Part shown: positions 1-9,962 of the stretch, piece after piece
Numbering within the stretch: the first letter of the stretch is position 1
Layout of the letters: each line of letters opens with the position of its first letter
Notes under the pieces: generated by a model
Seen by the model: only the letters and a program-made list of their open reading frames with translations
Databases searched by the model: none
Told to the model about the DNA's origin: nothing
DNA from: Trogon surrucura
Lineage: Eukaryota > Chordata > Aves > Trogoniformes > Trogonidae
Length of the DNA stretch: 64,000 bases
Assembly (NCBI GenBank): GCA_020746105.1
Contig: CM036658.1
Coordinates: 11,454,689 to 11,518,688 of the forward strand
Direction of reading: 5' to 3'
Made by a program: the position numbers and the translations under genes

Positions 1-1564
1 AAATCAGCCCCTGTGGGCTGGGAACTGAGTTAAAAGATGACGTTTTAAGGCTACTCAGTCAATTCAAGTGAAAAACCTCTATTGTTTTTATAATGCTTTA
101 ATACAAACCAACTCTTTGAAAAAGAAAAAAAGATCTGTATTTAGCCCCATTTCTGCATGACTGCATCACGTTTTTAGCTGCTCAGAGAAGTCTGGACCAC
201 ATTAGAACAAAACAAGTCATCAGCAAAAATTACTTAAAATTTGTTTGTCAAACCTTGTGTTATGACAGTCATGACATCTTTTTCTCCCACATCTTTTTTT
301 CCTCTTAAAACTTTTTTATTGTTTTTTTCTATTCTTTTTTGTCTTAAATATTATTTGTGTTAAAGAACAACTTAAAAATTCTACTATATGCTTCCTGATA
401 CTCAGTAATCTAACTTTAACTTAAGATAAGGTTCTTAATTTGTGTATGCATCATAATTACTGGTGGAGACTACAGCTAGAAACAGATTCGAAATTAGTTA
501 TGTCTTGAGTTAAAGTGGCTGCGGGCTCAAGCTCTCTAAAAAAAAATTAAACCTTTCCTCATTTTGTAAAAGCATCAAGTAAGATCTTATTCCAAAGGTC
601 TCCCTTCCTGGGATCATGGTAGTGAGGAAAAAACGTATATATTTTCATGGTAGTGAGGAAACATTACATATATAATACTAACTTGAAAAAAAAAAAACAG
701 AAGCAAACGTATTAGGCAAGTGAAGTTTCTCTAAAGCTGAAATTGGCAGTAGTGCCCTGAAATTACAGAAGGCCCCACATCCATTAACTGTGTTGCAAAC
801 ATTCATCTTCAGGATGTAAAGATCCGTTGCCTCATAAAAGCGTGTCAATATTTTTAAGATCAGGAAAGGTGAGTTACTCTGCTCTTTCTTTCTTTCCTCA
901 GATAAGTAGCAATATTAGAAGACATTTTTCTGATCCTAGGGAGCAGTCTGTGAGGACACAGCCATTCGTACAACAACAATTTTATATTTATTACAGGTGA
1001 CAAAAAGATGCTCAAGTATGTAATGACAATACATTTGTAAGTGTGTACACAGCTGAGCTGCAGGTAAGAAGAATTCTGAGTTAATTAGTTGCAAGGAAAA
1101 GTAAGTTGATTCTACATGTGTGGTTATCTTTCTGTACATTTTAAAATGAAGATGTATTTTGTCTCATAGACAGCCACTAAAACAGGAGAAAAAAACTCAG
1201 ACATAAACATCTCTGAGGCTAACATGAAAGTCCTATTTGCCATGGCCATTAGAGCTATTTCATGGAGTTATATTTAACTCATTTCTCAGGCTTTGCCACC
1301 TGGGGCTTATATTCTGCTTGCTGAGCTGCTTTCTGTGCTGTGTGAAGTGTTCTGACAGCAAGATGAATGAGAGCAAGCCCTACTGCATTTGGAAACCAGC
1401 TCAGGTTGCAGCACACACTTTCGACTCCGTGGAACAGCTTTCTCAACAGCTGCTCAGAGGACTGACTACTGGGCAAGTCTTTCTGTGTTCAGGCTGGTGC
1501 TGATTTTACGTATGAAACAACAAATCTAATGCACCCTCAGGGCATAGGAGGTCAACAACCTTCT
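1..1564. other. Non-coding AT-rich sequence, no gene seen
   Basis: No homology-bearing reading frame is visible. An 88-codon frame at 1237-1503 has no recognisable domain and no splice context I can defend. A 17-base word is repeated at 614-630 and 645-661, the only local structure noted. Confidence 0.5.
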
Positions 1565-2152
1565 AGGTTTCCTTAGGAAAAGCATTACCAGCAGATCAAG
1601 GGAGTGAACCCTCTACTCAGCACTGGTGAGGCCACATCTGAAGTGCTGTGTCCAGTTCTGGGGTCCCCAGTACAAAAGGGAGATGAACATACTGAAGCAA
1701 GTCCAGCACAGGGCCATTCGGATGGTTACAGTACTTCCCATATGAGGAGAGGCTGAAAGAGCTGGGCTTGTTCACTCAGGCAAAGAGAAGGCTCCAGGAG
1801 ATCTTCTCAATGTGTATAAAATATGAAATGGGAGGAAGGGCATGTAGATGAGGGAGACAGATTCTTTTCAGTGGTGTCCACTGAGAAAACAAGAGGTAAC
1901 GGGCACAAATTGGAAAAAAAAAGAAATTCAATCTGAACCCAAGAAAACAGTAACTTACTATGAGGGAGACTGGTCAGTGCCATAGATTGCACAGAGAGAT
2001 TGTGAGATCTCCACCCTTGGAGAGATTCAAAAGCCAACTGAACACAGTCATGGTCAATCCACTGTCATTGGCCTTGTATTGGGCAAGGAGATCAGACTAC
2101 AGGATCTCAAGAGGTCCCTTCCAGCCTCAAGGATTCTGTGAAATCCTCAGGT
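1565..2152 (+). mobile_element. CR1 LINE 3' fragment, decayed
   Basis: The sequence follows the C-terminal part of CR1 ORF2 and its short 3' UTR. Recognisable stretches are the CTCAGCACTGGTGAGG block near 1617, the GTCCAGTTCTGGGG block near 1650, the GAGGAGAGGCTGAAAGAGCT block near 1744, and the GAGGTCCCTTCCAGCC motif just before an ATTCTGTG tail ending near 2152. The reading frame is broken by several small indels and stops, so no protein is encoded. The copy is 5' truncated, as most CR1 copies are; the left edge is approximate. Decay is much greater than in the copy at 34.4-37.4 kb, so this is an older insertion. It lies outside the retroviral block that begins at 3.35 kb. Confidence 0.85.
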
Positions 2153-3344
2153 ATGCACCCAAGGCCCTGCTTCTGCATCATGTCTGTACAATAAGGAGGT
2201 GCCTGCTGCAGCGTTCCCATAGGGCAGAAAGGGCTGCAGGTTTCTAGAATGACTTCCTGACCCCTAATGAAGGAGAACTAAGAAATCAGGGGCAGTGCAA
2301 GGACCTCTCCCCTTCCTCCACATCATGGAAAGCCAGTTCAGCTGAGGTTCACTTATTGCTTACTGCTGTTTACCAGGAATAGGATGAGCAGAGCTCTAAG
2401 AGCCTTTGTAACTAGCACAGGTTACACTGGTAGGAGGGCTGCTGAAAGAGGGGTAGCATTTTCCTGGGTAAATCGAGGAGGAGTACCAAGTAAGACCAGT
2501 TATTGTACTTAAAAGCTAGAATCCCATTTCAAACTGCTAGTGCACCTTTAACATTCAGGATCATGGTAAGTAACTAACATCAAAAAACAGCTAAAATGTG
2601 TTCAAAGTAAATGCCTCTTCTCAAAAAAATAGTCTTTCCCATGTTAGCAGACCAAATCCTCAGTGCAGGATGCTCATTTTTAAGCATCCTTTATCCCAGC
2701 CTTTTTTTACATGGAATTAATTCTGAGCCATATCAGATGGGTAGTTAAGTGTATGACTCTTTGAGCATTTATACTGTTGCTGCTTACCTGAGGTGTACAG
2801 AAGCAAAAAGTTATAAAGAAGGGAGATCCACAATTTTAGAGGGGGTTTGTATCTAGACGACAACATACACAGCAAATTCTACTAAAAAGAAGAAAACTGT
2901 AATCTAGTGTTTAGCATGTTTTAAAAAAACCTCTTAATTCATATAAGAAGTTGAGCATACTCATCATAAGTAGGTAATGAGTGAGTACATACTCTAGTAA
3001 GTAATAAGTGAGGACATTTATGTTGCTTAACTGTTTTAGCAGTAAATATCGAAGAGAAGGGCAGCAGAGGAATGCAACACATAACAATGTTCAAGTAGAA
3101 TTTGAAACACCTAGGTCAACCTTAAACTCATAAACCAGCAAATTCCACAACTCTATTGATATCCGTTCAGCTATGTAGGCATCATTTTTACCAGTGCTCT
3201 TCACAATATCATAGGGGATGTCTCAAAAAATCTGAATCCTGTAGTTGCAGAAATGTGAGGTTATTTTCATTACATATCAAGTCAGCACCTTGTGTAAGCA
3301 AAGGATTGTTACCATTAAGACTCATTTATGAGACCCCAAACAAC
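2153..3344. other. Non-coding sequence, nothing recognised
   Basis: AT-rich sequence between the decayed CR1 and the first retroviral LTR. I see no coding frame with family resemblance, no RNA gene and no tandem array beyond loose TAAGTA/GTAAT words near 2960-3015. Confidence 0.45.
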
Positions 3345-3757
3345 TGTTCAAGATGAAAATAGTTTACTTGTAGAATATTTGAATTAATTGTGCAGCTGTT
3401 TAAAATTACGATGAATTTAAAACTGTTTTGTCTTAGGAGTGACACTGCTTAAAATGAGTTTCTGAAGCCTTAGGTGACAGACTGTGGACTTGTACCTAAA
3501 TACTGAAGAGCTTAGCCTGAAGAAAGCCCCGGAAACCAGGGATAAGTGAGAAAGATGAGATCAGCAGAAACTTCATTCTCAAGATAAGAAAAGAACGTCT
3601 ACCTGGAGTGAGAGAAAGGGTCCAATAAGGAACAAGAAGAACCCAGGGTATAATTGCCAAGGGATTTCTTTGTTGCAGGTCCCTCTCAGGATGTCACAGC
3701 TTGAGCTGAAATAAACCAACTCTGTGACAGAACCCAGGGTCCAAACCCTTCTTTACA
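3345..3757 (+). mobile_element. ERV LTR, family B copy 1 (candidate 5' LTR)
   Basis: Three copies of this LTR can be aligned by eye inside the window: here, at 9397-9962 (+) and, split, at 51059-53099 (-). All start with a TGT(T)CA-type end and share the GGATTTCTTTGTT block (3664 here, 9802 there), the following CCTCTCAGG...CACAGCTTGA block, and a downstream AATAAA near 3712 that would serve as the polyadenylation signal. The 5' edge is supported by the split copy, whose terminal 45 bases match 3345-3390 with few differences. The 3' edge at TTCTTTACA is less certain because similarity to the split copy continues about 200 bases further. No primer-binding site was recognised. The family name is not assigned; retroviral character comes from the linked integrase and envelope remnants at 8.0-9.4 kb. 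Confidence 0.6.
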
Positions 3758-6054
3758 GTCGGGAGCTAAGACTGGATGTAGCTGCATCTAGATTCCTCTC
3801 CATGAGGAATTTTAGAAAGCAAAGGGTATCCAGTCTGAACCTTACAGCTTGGCAGAAGGATCTTCATGGACCCTTCTATAACAACAGTACAGAGTGGAGA
3901 AGGACACTGAGCTCCAGGAGTGGTAATGCAACATGATCTGTACACCCTGATTCTCCAGATTGGTTTATTATTCCCCTCATTTGGCAGGACAATTATATCA
4001 CTAAGTGAACTGCCACACTGGCAATGTTTCCTTCCAGCTCACAACCAGGTATTCAATATTCTGTTTGTGGGTTACCCAGGGCTCTCCACACCAAGAGCTC
4101 CTTTGGAGCTCTCTCCTACTCCTCACCATCTCTCCCATGCACGTTGCCATTGTGTCAGGCTCCTTCTGAGGATGTCGTCTGCCCTGCAGTTCAAAAGACT
4201 TGCAGCCCCTTGCATTCCCTCTTCTAACCCCTTCTGGGCACAGTGGATGTGTGGGTGGGGAAGGTGTGCAGAAGGACTCTCTTTAAAGTGAACAACTTGT
4301 CCCAGGAATTTGCATTACTTGAGTTTCTGTCCTCAGGCTGGTCTGAAAAATAAAGCACGGTAACACAGCAGCCAAACAAAATCCCCAGTCTCTTCACAGA
4401 GAGTTATTGTAAAAGCACATTAAATTTCTTTGATCTTAATTTTTCTTTTTTGAAAAGAAGGCAAAAAATAGACTCTGATTACAATGAGAGACCTATAAAG
4501 GGAATGCTTAATAGTCTGTATAATTCTGCCAGCCTGGAGATGAAATGAGTCATAAAAGTGTCAGAATGTGGCACCTACTGCTTTTTCACTGCACTGACAG
4601 TAGAGGACTATTATCAGCATCTGCCTGATGCTCTAAGGGGAGAGTTCCTAACAGCATTGGAGGCCATCACTACTGAAAGATCACTGGCTTTTGGCCAATG
4701 GCTTCAAAGACAACTGAAATAAAGTACACAAGATCCCTTCTTATTATTTTAGGTAGATAAATAATTAGTAATCTTCTTAGTCAAACACAGCAAGGAACCT
4801 AGGACCTCAGCGTTGATCTTTGAAATAAGTGCTCCATCAGTTATTACAGTAATGCCAGGATTTTTAAATGGAATGGGGAATTGGTGTACCAGATGACTGA
4901 GGATTATGACTGTGCAATGTATTTCATCAGCCTGTACATAAGAATGTCTGGCACAGAAAATACACTTTGCTATACTCAGTTTTAGTTTGCATTGTTTACT
5001 TATCAAAACCACAATAAATTATCATTACATTTTTTTAAAAATCTCCACTGGGAAGCATGGCATTTCTACTTCTCCCACAGGAAATAAACTTTACTAGATA
5101 AACAGCAGTAGTTTTTGGAAGAAGAAGTGCGGCCATAAGGCTGCGTAAGTGACGGATGTTTGAAGTCACATATTCAGAAGACCACAGCTGCCAGGACAGG
5201 AAAGAAACTGTTCTCTTGGTAAGAGCAGAGCTGTAGGAATAAAGCTCGGGAAGGAGAAGTTCAGCTTGTTGAACATGACTGTAGGATATACTGGCTTATG
5301 TAACTGAAGATGCCTATGGGAATCAGGTGCAGTCCAGAATTACAAAAACCTATAATTTTGCAGGGAAGGAAATAAACTGGAGGAGCTCCCACCATTATCT
5401 CCAGTGAAACCCTGCATTTGTAGCCAGGGACTGCATTTTCCCTTTTCTAGTACCAGCCAGTTCCAAGGGACTGTGGGCCAGTAGCTAAAGGGTGAGATTG
5501 GAGCTCTGCCCACCCTTCTGCCATTGACTGTTCCCTCCTTAGGCAAGTCAAGTGACATCACCGTGCTGTTCAGTCAGTAACACCATCGGCACTGCAGCTG
5601 TGACGTGCTCTTATTTTGTCCTCCCAGAGAGGATGTGATCTCAGCTGAGGACTCCTGACACTAGAGTAAAATAAATGACTTAATAATTCAGAACAGAAAT
5701 GTACATCAAACTCTCTCTTCTTTTCCCAGGCAACCAAATAAAGGATGTCTTTATACCACCTCAAGTCCTAACATAATCTAACAAATTCAACCAGTCAATT
5801 GGACATTTTCCCAGCTCCAGCCCTACTGAGAGATTATTTAACAACAAGACCTCTCTCTGACCACAAACAAACAAAAAAAAATACTGTTTTAGTCCTCCCA
5901 GCTACTCCTATCTTTATACTGCTGAAAGATCTTAGGAGCAGATCTGTCCTTCCCTATCTTGCCTTCCACCAGCTAAACTCACCTAGCATAAACTACACTC
6001 TATTTTACTTACTATACTTCAAATATGCTAGGGAAAAAAAAGTAATTGCTAGAT
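3758..6054 (+). other. Possible ERV leader and decayed internal region; no intact frame
   Basis: The first ~200 bases (to about 3960) align with sequence following the other family B LTR, read on the minus strand at 51058-50810; the shared block begins with a GCTAAGACT word and includes a CAGTCTGAACC word. This fits a retroviral leader downstream of a 5' LTR. Beyond 3960 I could not recognise gag, protease or reverse transcriptase motifs, and the frames present (for example 3920-4291) have no family resemblance. The stretch could be heavily decayed internal sequence, a deletion joining to host DNA, or both. Confidence 0.3.
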
Positions 6055-7167
6055 TGTGGTGAGTTTACCCTAGAGGGATGACAGGCACTCATCAAAATCA
6101 CTCCACCTCTCCCTTCCTCAGCTGGTCAGAGAAGAGAAAGTACAATGAAAGGCTTGAGATAAGGACAGGGAGAGATCACTCACCAATTACTATCACGGGC
6201 AAAATAGAACAACTTCAGGAAAAAAAAAAATTAACAGCCAAATCAGGGGAGGATAACGAGACATAAAAAAACAAATCTTAGAAGACCTTCCCCTCACCCC
6301 TCCCTTTTCCCAGCCTTTAGTCACAATTTTCCTCTACCTCCTCCCCTCCAGTGGCACAGGGAAACAGGGACTGGACATTACAGTCACTTCATCACACACT
6401 GTCTGTGACACTCCTTTCTCCTCAGGGGAGGACTCCTCACTCTCTTCTCTTGCTCCAACATGGGGTCCCACCTACAGGAGATGTTCCTCCATGAACTTTT
6501 CCAACGTGAGTCCTTTCCAAGGGTTGCAGTTCTTCATTAACTCCTCCAGCATGGGTCCCTTCCCACAGAGTGCAGTCTTTCTGGCATGGACTTATTGAGT
6601 GTGAGTCCCCCACAGGGTCACAAATCATGCCAGAAAAACTACTTCCCTCCCCATGACGCCACAGGTCCTGCCAGGAGCCTGCTCCACAGTAGGCTTTGCA
6701 CAGGATTACAGCCTCATGAGGGCATCCACCTGCTCTGGTGTGTGGTCCTCCATTGGCTACAGGTGGATAGTTGCACCACCATGGACTTCCATAGGCTCCA
6801 GGGCCACAGCCTGCCTCACCATGACCTTCGCTACAGGCTGCAGGGAAATTGTTGCTTCAGTGCCTGGAACACTTTCCTCTCCTTCTTTACTGGCCTTAAT
6901 GTCTGCAGAGTTGTTTCTCTCACATATTCTCATTTCTCTCTTTGCTTGCAGTTGCCATCAGGCAGCAACTTTCTTCCCCTTCTTAAATACATTATCACAG
7001 AGGCATTACCACTGTTACTGATGGGCTTGACTTTGGCCAGCAGCAGGTCCATCTTGGAGCTAGCTGGCATTGGCTCTACCAGGCGCGGGGGAAACTTCCA
7101 ACAGCTTCTTACAGAAGCCACATTTGTAGCCTCTGCTACAAAAACCTGGCTACACAATCTCAATACA
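6055..7167 (-). mobile_element. Long (>1.1 kb) avian LTR, family A copy 1
   Basis: Read on the minus strand the element runs from TGTATTGAG (7167) to a CTCACCACA end (6055), so it has TG...CA termini. It matches two other copies in the window, 17252-18432 (-) and 26825-27930 (+), over the whole length: the AAGGACAGGGAGA block near 6160, the TCACGGGCAAAA block near 6193, the stretch of degenerate CTCCAGCATGGGTCCC-type repeats at 6480-6620, and the CTGGCATTGGCTCTACCAG block near 7063. The polyadenylation signal seen in the other copies is eroded here. No internal retroviral genes flank it, so it is probably a solo LTR. Coding frames inside it (for example 6586-7170) are accidental. Confidence 0.65.
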
Positions 7168-7220
7168 TAAATATCCAGTTTTCAAAAGTATAGATTGAGA
7201 AATAATGCAGAGTTTTTCTT

Positions 7221-8012
7221 AGGTTGGCAGCCTGTCACAAGTGGTTTTCTCCAGTGATTGATATGAGGCCCCATGCTGGATAATGAGATTAAAAGCACTC
7301 CCACCAAGTTTGCTGATGGCACCAGACTGGGTAGGGATGTGAGCACATCAGAACAGAGAACCATCTTGCAGAGACACCTGGAGAGACTGGAAAAATGGAC
7401 TAGCAAGAACAGCATGAAATTTAACAAAAACATCTGTGAATTCCTGCACCTGGGTCAGGATAACCAAAGAGTCCAATACAGACTAGGATCTGTGTGGCTA
7501 GGGAGCCGCAGCAGCCTCCCCACAGTGCCGTGGACGTCCTGGTGGATAGCAAGCTGAGAAGCAGTCAGCAGAGCACTGCTGCAGCAAAAAAGGTAAATGG
7601 GATCCTGAGCAGTGTCCACAGGGGCATGACTAGCAGAGATAGAGATATGGTCACCCCAATCTGCTTAGCATTTGTTAAACTAGACCTAGAGTTCTGTGTA
7701 CAGTTCTGATCCCCACAATTCACGAAGGATGAGGGCAGACTGGACAGGGTCCAAAGGAGAGCCATAAAGATGAGCAAAGGGCTGGAGAACCTGCCCTATG
7801 AAGAAAAGCTAAAAGCGTTAAGTCTCTTCTTCCTGGAGAGGGGAATTATCATCACAGTTTTCCAGCCCCTAAAGGGCATCTGCAAAGAGCACAGAGGGTC
7901 TCTTTTCACAAGGAGCCACATGGACAAGACACGGGGCAATGGGTACAAGTTGCACCAGCAGAGGTTTCATCTCAACATAAAACGGAATTTTTCTGCAGCA
8001 AGATTAACCATC
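7221..8012 (+). mobile_element. CR1 LINE fragment, reverse transcriptase to C-terminus, decayed
   Basis: Translation in pieces gives CR1 ORF2 landmarks. Around 7300 the residues FADG stand where the reverse transcriptase FADD catalytic motif belongs. This is followed by HLERLEKW and MKFN (7375-7430) and then, after frame changes, by VNGILSSVHRG and by the LENLPYEEKLK-like block at 7788. The copy ends near 8012 without the CR1 3' tail, so it is truncated at both ends, and a small internal deletion lies near 7270. At least three frame changes make it a pseudogene. It sits between the long LTR at 6055-7167 and integrase remnants starting near 8015, so it probably inserted into or next to the retrovirus. 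Confidence 0.8.
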
Positions 8013-8014
8013 AG

Positions 8015-9000
8015 GGCAGCACCAGGAATTTGTTTGCTGCAGAAAGAATCACCGGTAGCTGTCTCTGTCGACAAAAACTCTCAGGTGCTAGGCTAAACTC
8101 AGAGTTAGGGCTGCACCCAGGGGCCTACTTCCCTTTTCAATAATTGCAACTGTATTGCCCAGATACGCCACCCGTTTATGGGCAAAAACATTTGCTTGTA
8201 ATAGTCTAACTGCTGTCAGGCTGAGTGGGAGCCTTCCCAACAAGAAAAGCTGATGCAGGGGGAGTAGTAAAAGCTTTATTGAAACAAATTGTATCTCGAT
8301 ATGGAGTTCCAGAGCCAACTGACTTGCATAGGAGTGATCATTTCACAGCAAATATGATCAATCAACTATACACACCACCGGCAATAAAAGAGTTCTACAT
8401 ATTCCCTATCACCTTCAGGATAGGTAAAAATGATGAACAGAACATGAAAAGAAAAGTTAGGAAAAAAAGTGGGCACACACTGCTTTAAAATGGCTGGAAG
8501 CATTGAACTTAGTTCTATGGGATGTTCAAACCACCCTAGAGCACCCCATATCTAAGGTCAGCAGAGATGCTCTTTGGGAGGCACCTAGCTATACCATGAA
8601 TTTACAGGCCAGCTAAGACCAGCCTAGTGGATAGAGATGAGTGGTTAACCCAGTACATTTTACATCATAGAACCATAGACTGGTTTGGGCTGGCAGACAC
8701 CTTAAAGACCACGTAGCTCCAACCCCACCTGCCATGGGCAGGGACACCTCCCACTAGACTAGGTTACTCAAGGACTGTTTTTAAGACAAAAAGAAGTATG
8801 ACCAATCGTATCAACTCACACCACCCAAGATGCAGGTACACGATATACAGCCTGGAGTTGTAGTCTTAATTAAAGTATTTTCTCAAAAATAAAAAATGAG
8901 ACCCAAATGGGAGAGGGCATACACTGCCCTATCATGCTCTTATTTTCTGCAAAGCTTTAGGAAAAGAAAATTGGATATACTACTCCCATGTCAAACAAGT
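8015..9000 (+). pseudogene. Retroviral pol remnant (RNase H start plus integrase), class I ERV-like, broken
   Basis: Retroviral integrase is a DDE transposase that joins viral DNA to host DNA. Here 8240-8380 reads as the catalytic-core segment VVKALLKQIVSRYGVPEP followed by an HFTANMINQL-like stretch. The position where a catalytic Asp is expected appears to be His, which is a by-eye alignment. A DEWLTQYIL-like segment near 8638 and a VHDIQPG...LIKVF segment near 8835 match the integrase C-terminal region of gammaretrovirus-like (class I) elements, and a WIYYSHVK-like end lies near 8970. Upstream, 8130-8200 resembles the start of RNase H. Most of reverse transcriptase, RNase H and the integrase zinc domain are missing. 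Stops, frameshifts and a CR1 insertion (8668-8780) show that it is dead. Confidence 0.6.
8668..8780 (-). mobile_element. CR1 3'-end fragment inserted in retroviral pol
   Basis: On the minus strand this is the last ~110 bases of a CR1 element: the block CATGGGCAGGGACACCTCCC (8735), the ACCTTAAAGACCA block and a terminal TAGAACCATAGA sequence that is a decayed octamer tail. Integrase-like translation resumes on both sides, so the CR1 tail interrupts the retroviral gene. It is a different CR1 subfamily from the copy at 34.4 kb, to judge from the 3' UTR words. Confidence 0.75.
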
Positions 9001-9052
9001 GGTGAATAGCCAAGCAGCTGATGAACGGCAGTATCCTGAAAATAAGCAAAGG

Positions 9053-9324
9053 ATGAAGTGGAAGATTTCATTATTCCTGGTACTCTTGATTCTGGTGACT
9101 ACTACAGCATAGTTAATTATGAACATGATGCAGAAGAAATACATCATGTCCTGGGAAGAAGAAAGAAGGATAGGGGACACCACTGATGGGAAACTCTCTT
9201 TGGGTCATCACTAACAGCTATAGGAACCTACAAGCAGATTCTCCACCTAGTGATAACATTGATGGTTTTGATTACATGTGCTACTTGTACTAATATTGTT
9301 TATGAGACTACAGGCAGTACTTAA
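9053..9324 (+). pseudogene. Retroviral env remnant (signal-peptide start and transmembrane end only)
   Basis: An ATG at 9053 opens a 19-codon frame that is basic then strongly hydrophobic, like an envelope signal peptide, and stops at 9110. It overlaps the end of the integrase frame, as env often overlaps pol in class I retroviruses. A second short frame, 9208-9324, has a hydrophobic segment followed by two close cysteines, as in the membrane anchor of the TM subunit. The receptor-binding and fusion parts are absent, so a large deletion has removed nearly all of the gene. The identification rests on position and hydropathy, not on a sequence match. Confidence 0.35.
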
Positions 9325-9396
9325 TCATCCAGAAAGTCTTTCAAGATCTCTTTTTGACATATTAGCAAGAAAGTTTAATAAAAACAAAAGAACGAC

Positions 9397-9962
9397 TGTC
9401 AAGAAATAGTGGTCATTTGGTTTAAATAAGTAAGTTTTAAATAGAATTAATTGCTTGGAGTTATAATGTGTGATTTAGTAGCTGTTTGCTTAGTAATATT
9501 TACATAGGAAGTAAGTGGCTGAGGTCTTAGCATACAAGCTGTGAACTTTTACTTTAATTTACTGAACTTTCACCTACTTAAGCAAAAGAGGGGCCACCAG
9601 GGCCAGCATAAATCAGCAGATAAGGAGCCTACAGCCATCAGCAGGAGCTGCAACTTGACAAGAAAAGGGTCTGCCTGGAAACAGAGCAGGAATTCAAGTT
9701 CTCAGACCAGAAGCACCACTGGACCAAAGGACACGTCTGTGAAAGACACATGAAGATCACCTGAAGCATAGATGCCTAGTCTGTAAGAGTGTAAATGCCC
9801 AGGGATTTCTTTGTTTGGAGTCCTTCTCAAGGGGAACACAGCTTGAACTCTTTCCTCCTGGCTGTACGATTCATATAAAATATTTTTTATTTATACATTT
9901 CAATGCCTCAGACTTTGCTACAGGAAACCTAGGGATTGAACTGTGACGGAACTTCTTTAACA
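9397..9962 (+). mobile_element. ERV LTR, family B copy 2 (candidate 3' LTR)
   Basis: The left edge TGTCAAGAAATAG directly follows a purine-rich tract (9381-9394, AAAACAAAAGAACG) that would be the polypurine primer for plus-strand synthesis. Shared blocks with the copy at 3345 are GAATTAATTG (9449), the AAGAAAAGGGTCTGCCTGGA block (9660), GGATTTCTTTGTT (9802), CACAGCTTGAACT (9837) and the CTACAGGAAACCTAGGG region (9919). Relative to copy 1 there is an AT-rich insertion of roughly 50 bases near 9860-9910. The right edge is placed at a CA after CTTCTTTAA. The same orientation and the integrase/env remnants just upstream make it the 3' LTR of the same provirus. A target duplication was not recognised. 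Confidence 0.6.

Noticed and set aside
1237-1503. 88-codon frame with a hydrophobic, Cys-rich N-terminus
   Set aside because: It suggested a small secreted or membrane protein, but no family is recognisable, no splice or promoter context supports it, and an antisense frame of similar length overlaps.
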